DNA from: an uncultured Peptococcaceae bacterium
Lineage (GTDB): Bacteria > Bacillota > Peptococcia > Peptococcales > Peptococcaceae
Length of the DNA: 64,000 nucleotides
Direction: 5' to 3'
Assembly (NCBI GenBank): GCA_910585405.1
Contig: CAJUDO010000008.1
Span: 1-64,000 of the forward strand
Within the stretch, counting starts at the first letter, position 1, and each line of letters begins with the position of its first letter. Under the pieces are notes generated by a model. It saw only the letters and a program-made list of their open reading frames with translations. It made no database searches and had not been told where the DNA came from. The translations under genes were made by a program, and so were the position numbers. Below, one piece after another: positions 58,200 through 64,000 of the stretch.

Positions 58200-60114
58200 C
58201 TTAACAGAAAAAATTATCAGCCGTCATATTACAGACGGAGAAATGAAAGCAGGCACGGAGATTGGTTTGAAAATTGATCAGACATTGACGCAGGACTCTA
58301 CTGGTACAATGGCATATTTGGAATTGGAAGCAATGGGCATCGACCGGGTAAAGACAAAATTGTCCGTAGCTTATATTGACCATAATATGCTGCAGGCAGG
58401 GCCGGAAAACTTTGACGATCATTTGTTTATTCAGAGTGCAGCAAAAAATTATGGGATTTGGTTCTCCAAGCCAGGCAATGGTATTTGCCATCAGGTACAT
58501 CTGGAACGTTTTGGCGTACCGGGTGATACCTTAATCGGCTCAGATAGCCATACGCCTACCGCAGGCGGTTTGGGTATGCTGGCCATTGGCGCTGGTGGCG
58601 TAGACGTAGCTGCTGCGATGGCAGGCCGGAGTTATTATATTCAGATGCCGGAAGTGATAGAAGTGCGTCTCACAGGAAAATTGCGTCCCGGCGTATCGGC
58701 AAAGGATATTATTTTGTATGTTTTGCAGCAGGAAACAGTAAAGGGCGGCGTAAACAAAGTATATGAATATACTGGAGCCGGTGTAAAAAACTTGAGTGTA
58801 CCGGAACGGGCTACGATTACCAATATGGGGGCAGAGCTGGGCGCTACCACGTCTATCTTCCCCAGTGATGAAATCACAAGAGAATTTTTGAAATCCATGG
58901 GCAGAGAGGACGCTTACCAGCCTTTGTCGGCGGATGCAGACGCTGCCTATCTGAAAACTATCGAAGTAAATCTGGATGAACTGGTTCCCTTGGTGGCCTG
59001 TCCCCATAGCCCGGACAAAGTCGTCAAGGTCAGCGAGTTGGCCGGCGAAGTGATTCAGCAGGTAGCCATCGGCAGCTGCACCAACTCCTCTTATCTGGAT
59101 TTGGCTAAGTGTGCGATGCTGTTAAAAGGCAAAAAAGTGAACGAAAATATTTCTTTGGTGATCTCACCAGGTTCTCGGCAAATTCTAAAACGGCTGGCGG
59201 ATGATGGACTGCTCTCTATCTTTTTAGAAGCCGGCGCTCGTGTTTTGGAATGTGGCTGCGGTCCTTGCATTGGCATGGGGCAGGCTCCCTGCAACAATGG
59301 CAAATCCCTGCGTACCTTTAACCGCAATTTTTACGGCCGCAGCGGTACCAAATCGGCCGATGTGTATTTGGTAAGTCCGGAGACAGCTGTTGCCTCCGCT
59401 TTAGCCGGAGTAATTACCGACCCCAGCGGCATTGAAGTATTTGCTGAAGCAAAGGTACCGGAAAAATTTGAAATTGACGACAATTTGCTGATTGCGCCCA
59501 ATGAGGACTACATCGGCAAGACCGAACTGGTGAAAGGGCCAAACATCAAAGGTGTACCGGCTGCTGTGCCGCCGCAGGATGCCTTTAGTGCCAAAGTGTT
59601 GACAGTCTTGGAGGACAACATCACCACAGACCATATCATGCCGTCAAATGCGTCGCTGTTGCCTTATCGTTCCAATATTCCGCATTTAGCTGATTATTGT
59701 CTGACCCCCAGTGATGCGGAATTCCCGGCCAAAGCCAAGGCCAACGGCGGTGGCATTATTGTAGCAGGAGAAAACTATGGACAGGGTTCCAGCAGAGAAC
59801 ACGCTGCGCTGGCGCCATTGTATCTGGGCGTAAAGGCTGTGATTGCCAAGTCCTTTGCTCGCATCCATAAACAAAATCTGGTCAACAACGGCATTATTCC
59901 ATTGGTGTTCGCCAATGCGGCTGATTATGAAAAAATTCATGAAGGCGACGAGCTTGCTTTTCAGGGCTTGCTTGCGCAGATTAAAGCCGGCAATGTGACA
60001 GTCATCAACAAGACAACCGGCGATACCATCGCCCTAAAGATTGAATTGGGAGACAGACAGGAAGGGTTGTTGCTGGCTGGGGGGTTGTTGACTTCTATCA
60101 AAATGGCCAAGTAG
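58192..60114 (+). CDS. acn: aconitate hydratase
   Basis: A 640-residue, one-chain aconitase of the shorter mitochondrial/clostridial type. The [4Fe-4S] cluster ligands are in GSCTNSS and in CGCGPCIG, and the swivelling domain contains GENYGQGSSREHAALAP. GTG 58192 (ANLTEKIISRHITDGEM) is chosen as the family-like start; an in-frame GTG at 58183 is very close to AGGAGG. It overlaps the Re-citrate synthase gene by 8 nt. Isomerises citrate to isocitrate. Confidence 0.94.
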   Translation: MANLTEKIISRHITDGEMKAGTEIGLKIDQTLTQDSTGTMAYLELEAMGIDRVKTKLSVAYIDHNMLQAGPENFDDHLFIQSAAKNYGIWFSKPGNGICHQVHLERFGVPGDTLIGSDSHTPTAGGLGMLAIGAGGVDVAAAMAGRSYYIQMPEVIEVRLTGKLRPGVSAKDIILYVLQQETVKGGVNKVYEYTGAGVKNLSVPERATITNMGAELGATTSIFPSDEITREFLKSMGREDAYQPLSADADAAYLKTIEVNLDELVPLVACPHSPDKVVKVSELAGEVIQQVAIGSCTNSSYLDLAKCAMLLKGKKVNENISLVISPGSRQILKRLADDGLLSIFLEAGARVLECGCGPCIGMGQAPCNNGKSLRTFNRNFYGRSGTKSADVYLVSPETAVASALAGVITDPSGIEVFAEAKVPEKFEIDDNLLIAPNEDYIGKTELVKGPNIKGVPAAVPPQDAFSAKVLTVLEDNITTDHIMPSNASLLPYRSNIPHLADYCLTPSDAEFPAKAKANGGGIIVAGENYGQGSSREHAALAPLYLGVKAVIAKSFARIHKQNLVNNGIIPLVFANAADYEKIHEGDELAFQGLLAQIKAGNVTVINKTTGDTIALKIELGDRQEGLLLAGGLLTSIKMAK

Positions 60115-60503
60115 AATGGCATGTTAAATTTCCGTTTTTCTGCGCCTTGTCAAGCGAAAATTTTCCTATGCCATTGGCATAAGCAGGCGCAAAAAATCCT
60201 GCGCTTAGGATAGAAAAAATTGCGTAGCGCGACGATGTGCGAAGCTACGTTGTCATATTGAACGGAAGCAAAACTTTTTTCAGAGTGTAAAATCAGAGGG
60301 AAGCTCCTTCACTTAAACTGATAACAGGGAACAAAGCACTCACTACCCTTTTATGGGTTTTTATTCCCCCCGCTACCTTCGCCAAAATTCTGTGTCAAGC
60401 AGATGTCCTTATTGTGCAGAACAGGCGAAGGATAGCAAATAAAACCGATGGGTAGCAAAAAAGCATAAAGATAACAAAAAGAAGATAGAAAAGAGGTTGC
60501 ATC
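60115..60503. other. long structured spacer between acn and idh
   Basis: A 389-nt gap with several inverted repeats: GCGCA/TGCGC (~60190-60206), CGTAGC/GCTACG (~60223-60256), ACCC/GGGT with a T-run (~60342-60363) and a long stem GCTACCTTCGCC / GGCGAAGGATAGC (60372-60436). No convincing ORF and no clear sigma-A promoter for idh. The ACCC hairpin may be a terminator for acn. Confidence 0.5.
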
Positions 60504-61499
60504 ATGCAGACAATTACACTGATTTACGGCGATGGTATTGGAAAAGAAGTCATCGCTTCGGCAAAAGCGATTGTAGAGGCTTCCGGCGCACCGGTAGAAT
60601 GGGAAGTACAGGAAGCCGGTGCAGAGGCGGCTGAAAAATACGGGAAACCTATTGACGATGCGGTATTGGAAAGCATCTCCCGCAATGGCGTAGCGCTGAA
60701 AGGGCCTACAGCAACTCCTGTGGGCAAAGGATTCCGCAGTGTAAACGTGGAAATCCGCAAACGCTTGGATTTATATGTGAATCTGCGTCCCTTGCGCTCC
60801 TTTGAAGGCGTAAAATCCTTATATCAGAATATTGATTTGACCATTGTAAGAGAAAACACAGAAGGATTATACATTGGAATAGAAAAACAGGTGGACGAAG
60901 GCAGAGCAGAGGCGACGAAAGTGATCACCAAAAAAGCCAGCGACCGCATTGTGAAATATGCCTTTGAATATGCCAAAGCCAACGGGAAGAAGAAAGTGAC
61001 AGCCATCCACAAAGCCAACATTATGAAACTTACGGACGGTTTATTTTTAAATTGCGCCCGTGGAATCGCAGCAGAGTATCCTGAAATTGCTTTCGGGGAT
61101 AAAATTATTGACGCTGCCTGCATGGATTTGGCGCTGAATCCCTATGCATATGATGTGTTGGTAGCGCCCAACCTGTACGGCGATATTATTTCCGATTTGG
61201 GCAGCGCCTTAGTGGGCGGTCTGGGCGTGGCCCCAGGCGCCAATATCGGCGAAGGCGTGGCAGTTTTCGAGGCGGTACATGGCTCTGCACCGGATATTGC
61301 CGGCAAAGATCTGGCCAACCCGACGTCCGCAATCTTATCTTCTGCAATGATGCTGAAACATTTGGGCATGAAAGCAGAGGGACAGCGTATCGAGGACGCT
61401 GTGGCCGCTTGCTTCGCTGCCGGACAAATGACCGGCGAATTGGGCGGCACATTGGGATGCAAAGACTTCACCAAGGCTGTAATCGCAAGGATGCAGTAA
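60504..61499 (+). CDS. isocitrate dehydrogenase (NAD-type)
   Basis: 331 residues of the isocitrate/isopropylmalate dehydrogenase family. The substrate region LKGPTATPVGKGFRSVNVEI, with Ser in the place typical for isocitrate-specific enzymes, and NLRPLRSFEGV match bacterial NAD-dependent homo-isocitrate/isocitrate forms. The metal-binding Asp residues lie in NLYGDIISDLGSALVGG. The length is that of the short NAD-type and not of the long NADP-type. Its location after acn supports isocitrate as substrate, giving 2-oxoglutarate for glutamate synthesis. AAGAGG lies before the ATG. Confidence 0.88.
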   Translation: MQTITLIYGDGIGKEVIASAKAIVEASGAPVEWEVQEAGAEAAEKYGKPIDDAVLESISRNGVALKGPTATPVGKGFRSVNVEIRKRLDLYVNLRPLRSFEGVKSLYQNIDLTIVRENTEGLYIGIEKQVDEGRAEATKVITKKASDRIVKYAFEYAKANGKKKVTAIHKANIMKLTDGLFLNCARGIAAEYPEIAFGDKIIDAACMDLALNPYAYDVLVAPNLYGDIISDLGSALVGGLGVAPGANIGEGVAVFEAVHGSAPDIAGKDLANPTSAILSSAMMLKHLGMKAEGQRIEDAVAACFAAGQMTGELGGTLGCKDFTKAVIARMQ

Positions 61500-61518
61500 A
61501 AATCATAAAGTCGCGGAT

Positions 61519-61555
61519 AAACAGACAATGCTTTCGTGAAGTATTGTCTGTTTTT
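61519..61555 (+). terminator. rho-independent terminator of idh
   Basis: AAACAGACAAT-x-CTT pairs with AAG-x-ATTGTCTGTTT around TCGTG, then a T-run. Confidence 0.88.
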
Positions 61556-61688
61556 AGATTACGCGACATTTTGTAAGTATTGCATTCTGCGGTGAAATGC
61601 TACATAATTAAGAGTAATGAGGATGATTGAGAACGGAAAGAAGTGTGATTGCGCTGTCAAAATACACAGTATACATCACGGAAACAAA

Positions 61689-61717
61689 TTGACAGTTTGG
61701 GGGAAGATGACTAAACT
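61689..61717 (+). promoter_or_regulatory. sigma-A promoter of the ANTAR-pyrG unit
   Basis: A perfect TTGACA and TAAACT are 17 nt apart, with a ~90-nt leader to the ATG. Confidence 0.65.
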
Positions 61718-61744
61718 GTATAAAGTAAAAATTGTTTGTGAGGT

Positions 61745-61774
61745 CGGCTGTGCTGTTTGTACAGCCGTTTATGA
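61745..61774 (+). promoter_or_regulatory. leader hairpin, possible attenuator
   Basis: CGGCTGT pairs with ACAGCCG around a 9-nt loop and is followed by the T-rich GTTTATGATTTT. It lies between the promoter and the ANTAR gene. ANTAR proteins act on leader hairpins of this sort, but the hexanucleotide-loop pair typical of their targets was not found. Confidence 0.4.
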
Positions 61775-61815
61775 TTTTCTACGCTGGGTGAACTGGTTCA
61801 AAGGGGGATTGCTGC

Positions 61816-62382
61816 ATGGAACAAATTCTTACAGTTGCGGGTACTGAGCAGGGACAACAGTTGCTGCAGCAGTTGCTTGGAGAGATGGGTCTTACGAAAA
61901 TCGTACAAGCCAATACAGGATTAGATGCACGGCATTTTTTGGAGAGTCAATCCTTTGAACTGGCAGTGATCAGTGCGCCGCTCACAGATGAATATGGCGA
62001 GGGTGTTGCGCGATTGGCATATCAGCAAGGGACGACGGTTATTTTACTGGCAAGGGCGGAGCATGCTGATGCGATACGGGAGCGTATTGGAAAGATGGGC
62101 ATTTATCTATTAGCTAAACCGGTGAAGCGAGCGATCTTTTTACAATTGCTGCAATGCATTTTGTTGCAGCAGAAACAAAAAGAACAGTTGCTGGTGGAAA
62201 AGGAAAAGCTGCAGCGGCAAATTCAGGATGCCAATCTTCTGAACAGGGCAAAGCTGGTGCTGATACAAGTGTTGAAAATGACAGAGCCACAAGCCCACCG
62301 CTATATTGAAAAGCAGGCAATGGATTTGCGGATTACCCGGCGGGAGGTGGCAGAGGGTATTATCAGTACATACGAAAATTAG
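61816..62382 (+). CDS. ANTAR-domain antitermination regulator with degenerate receiver
   Basis: 188 residues. Residues ~1-120 look like a response-regulator receiver: the conserved Lys region (LAKPVK) is present, but the strand that should end with the phosphoacceptor Asp reads LAVISAPL, with no Asp in that place. A coiled-coil linker (~120-140) leads to the ANTAR domain (LNRAKLVLIQVLKMTEPQAH, then RYIEKQAMDLRIT). ANTAR proteins bind hairpin RNAs and prevent termination. Missing Asp suggests ligand or partner control instead of phosphorylation. GGGGGA lies 8 nt before the ATG. pyrG follows after 84 nt. Confidence 0.85.
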   Translation: MEQILTVAGTEQGQQLLQQLLGEMGLTKIVQANTGLDARHFLESQSFELAVISAPLTDEYGEGVARLAYQQGTTVILLARAEHADAIRERIGKMGIYLLAKPVKRAIFLQLLQCILLQQKQKEQLLVEKEKLQRQIQDANLLNRAKLVLIQVLKMTEPQAHRYIEKQAMDLRITRREVAEGIISTYEN

Positions 62383-62466
62383 ACAACCTGTACAGTATGG
62401 CAGCGTGAGTAAAAAGAAAAAATGAATAGAGAGCAAGTAGGTTCCATATCAAAAGGAGGACAAGCA

Positions 62467-64000
62467 ATGAGTACCAAGTATATTTTTGTAACCGGCGGCG
62501 TGGTATCCGGTTTGGGAAAAGGCATCACCGCAGCTTCACTGGGGAGGCTGTTAAAGGCGAAAGGGTTGAAGGTAATTGCGCAAAAGTTGGACCCTTATAT
62601 CAATGTGGACCCTGGTACGATGAGTCCCTATCAGCATGGCGAGGTATATGTGACTGAAGATGGAGCGGAGACAGATTTGGATTTAGGTCACTATGAGCGC
62701 TTTATTGATGAGGATTTGAATAAGTATTCCAATCTGACGACGGGAAAGGTATATTGGAATGTCCTCACCAAAGAACGCAATGGCGAATATCTGGGGGAAA
62801 CGGTACAGGTGATTCCTCATGTCACCAATGAAATTAAATCTTTTATCTACAGTGTAGGAAAGACTTCCAATGCGGATGTGATTATTACGGAAATCGGCGG
62901 AACGACCGGAGATATTGAAAGTCAGCCGTTTTTGGAAGCAATTCGGCAGGTATCCTTGGAGGTGGGGCGGGATAATTGCCTGTTTATGCATGTAACGTTG
63001 ATTCCATTTATTAAAAGCTCTGGTGAGCACAAGTCAAAACCAACGCAGCATTCCGTGAAAGAACTGCGTTCTATGGGGATTATTCCAGACATTATCATTG
63101 CCCGCTGCGATGAGCCCATTGATCAGTCTATCATGCAGAAGATTGCCATGTTCTGCAATGTAAAACCAGATTGTGTGATTGAAAATATGACGGTACCGGT
63201 GCTTTATGAGGCGCCAATTATGTTGGAAAAGAACCACTTGTCGGATATTGTGTGCAGAGAATTGAAATTGGATTTGCCTGCTGCTGATCTTACAGAGTGG
63301 GAAAACATGCTGAAACGGATTGCGCAACGGGAAAAGACTGTGCGCATTGCCTTAGTAGGAAAATATGTGAAGTTGCATGATGCCTATCTGTCTGTAGCAG
63401 AAGCCTTACATCATGGTGGTTATGAAAATGGCGCTGTGGTAGATATTGAATGGATTGATTCTGAAGAGATTACAACAGAAACAGTGGCAGAAAGGTTGAA
63501 AAATTGCCATGGAATTCTGGTACCTGGCGGATTTGGAGACCGAGGCGTGGAAGGAAAGATTATTACTGCTCAGTATGCTAGAGAACATAATGTACCTTAT
63601 TTGGGCATCTGCTTGGGTATGCAGGTCGCGGTGATTGAATTTGCCCGCAATGTGTTGGGCATCGGGGATGCCAATTCCAGCGAATTTTCGCCCAATGGTA
63701 CCCACAATGTGATTGATTTAATGCCTGACCAACAGGGAAATTTGCCTAAAGGTGGTACCATGCGTTTAGGTGCTTATCCTTGTGCGGTGAAGGAGGGTTC
63801 TTTGCTGGCGGCTGCTTACGGGACGAATTTGGTACAGGAACGGCATCGTCACCGCTATGAATTTAATAATGCTTATCGTCAACAGTTTGAGACAGAGGGA
63901 CTTGTCATTACCGGTACCAGTCCAGATGGACATTTGGTGGAAGCGGTGGAGATACCAGCCAATCGGTTTTATGTAGCGGTACAGTATCATCCAGAATTCA
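62467..64000 (+). CDS. pyrG: CTP synthase (3' end outside the window)
   Basis: 511 codons are present, about 25-35 short of the usual length. The N-terminal amidoligase domain starts KYIFVTGGVVSGLGKGITAA; the glutaminase domain has the nucleophile Cys in LGICLGMQVAVIEFARN, and the His-Pro-Glu of the triad (QYHPEF) ends the window. The enzyme makes CTP from UTP, ATP and glutamine. AAAAGGAGG precedes the ATG. It is downstream of the ANTAR regulator and may be cotranscribed. Confidence 0.97.
   Translation, partial: MSTKYIFVTGGVVSGLGKGITAASLGRLLKAKGLKVIAQKLDPYINVDPGTMSPYQHGEVYVTEDGAETDLDLGHYERFIDEDLNKYSNLTTGKVYWNVLTKERNGEYLGETVQVIPHVTNEIKSFIYSVGKTSNADVIITEIGGTTGDIESQPFLEAIRQVSLEVGRDNCLFMHVTLIPFIKSSGEHKSKPTQHSVKELRSMGIIPDIIIARCDEPIDQSIMQKIAMFCNVKPDCVIENMTVPVLYEAPIMLEKNHLSDIVCRELKLDLPAADLTEWENMLKRIAQREKTVRIALVGKYVKLHDAYLSVAEALHHGGYENGAVVDIEWIDSEEITTETVAERLKNCHGILVPGGFGDRGVEGKIITAQYAREHNVPYLGICLGMQVAVIEFARNVLGIGDANSSEFSPNGTHNVIDLMPDQQGNLPKGGTMRLGAYPCAVKEGSLLAAAYGTNLVQERHRHRYEFNNAYRQQFETEGLVITGTSPDGHLVEAVEIPANRFYVAVQYHPEF

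Larger units (their letters stand above)
61500..61815. other. intergenic region between idh and the ANTAR gene
   Basis: It contains the idh terminator (61519-61555), a promoter (61689-61717) and a hairpin with a T-rich tail (61745-61774). A 76-codon ORF from 61617 crosses all of these and is not credited. Confidence 0.6.

Noticed and set aside
61617..61847. 76-codon plus-strand ORF before the ANTAR gene
   Set aside because: It spans a promoter, a leader hairpin and the ANTAR start; no ribosome-binding site.
1..64000. CRISPR arrays, insertion sequences, prophage or integrases
   Set aside because: No regularly spaced repeats, transposase-like ORFs or phage structural genes were seen anywhere in the window.

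Overview
The window is a moderately AT-rich, densely coded piece of a Gram-positive-type (Firmicutes) chromosome from an anaerobe of the endospore-forming lineage. The lineage is read from spoIIAA-spoIIAB-sigF, spoIIR, ylbJ, an AbrB-type regulator, a methionine T-box and standard sigma-A promoters with 17-nt spacers. Metabolic genes fit an anaerobe of the Clostridia/Negativicutes: formate-tetrahydrofolate ligase, ATP-type PEP carboxykinase, a Re-citrate synthase-like enzyme with aconitase and NAD-type isocitrate dehydrogenase, and soluble fumarate-reductase-like flavoproteins with a ferredoxin. The genus cannot be fixed from sequence reading alone. A perfect parS site and the nearby rRNA/tRNA and ribosomal-protein genes suggest the origin-proximal part of the chromosome.

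Layout. 1-250: 3' end of 5S rRNA, tRNA-Asn, tRNA-Trp, terminator. 376-880: a consensus promoter, a tiny ORF and a zinc-ribbon protein. 1206-2775: sigma-F operon. 2830-9058: divergent LysR regulator and the flavoprotein-ferredoxin-flavoprotein-SLC13 transporter cluster. 9376-11789: fhs and an XRE regulator. 11885-15106 (minus): T-box-controlled metG-tatD. 15285-18017: abrB, DUF218, parS, EamA transporter, marR. 18257-33463: the fused S10/spc/alpha ribosomal-protein operon (rpsJ to rplQ, with secY, adk, map, infA, rpoA). 33525-37766: ecfA1-ecfA2-ecfT-truA, then rplM-rpsI from its own promoter. 37911-45204 (minus): two-gene Gtr-type glycosyltransferase unit, an unknown protein, and a heterodimeric ABC exporter. 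45420-49937: birA, two cysteine-rich membrane-anchored DnaJ-zinc-finger-like proteins, pckA, two very small ORFs. 50220-54385: ylbJ and tmcAL (minus), ylbN-rpmF (plus), spoIIR (minus, with a sigma-F-like promoter). 54574-64000: ybaK, TraB-family protein, Re-citrate synthase/aconitase/isocitrate dehydrogenase, an ANTAR regulator with a degenerate receiver, and pyrG cut by the window end.

How the parts fit. The ribosomal block is ordinary in order and content, with rpsN of the zinc type and zinc-type rpmJ, rpsD and rpmF. Central metabolism is that of an anaerobe making 2-oxoglutarate by the oxidative branch, with PEP carboxykinase linking C4 acids to PEP. The least explained regions are the duplicated flavoprotein cluster, the cysteine-rich membrane pair, the small ORFs at 412, 49661 and 49848, the helix-hairpin-helix-like fragment in front of spoIIAA, and the structured spacer between aconitase and isocitrate dehydrogenase. 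No insertion sequence, prophage or CRISPR array was seen.
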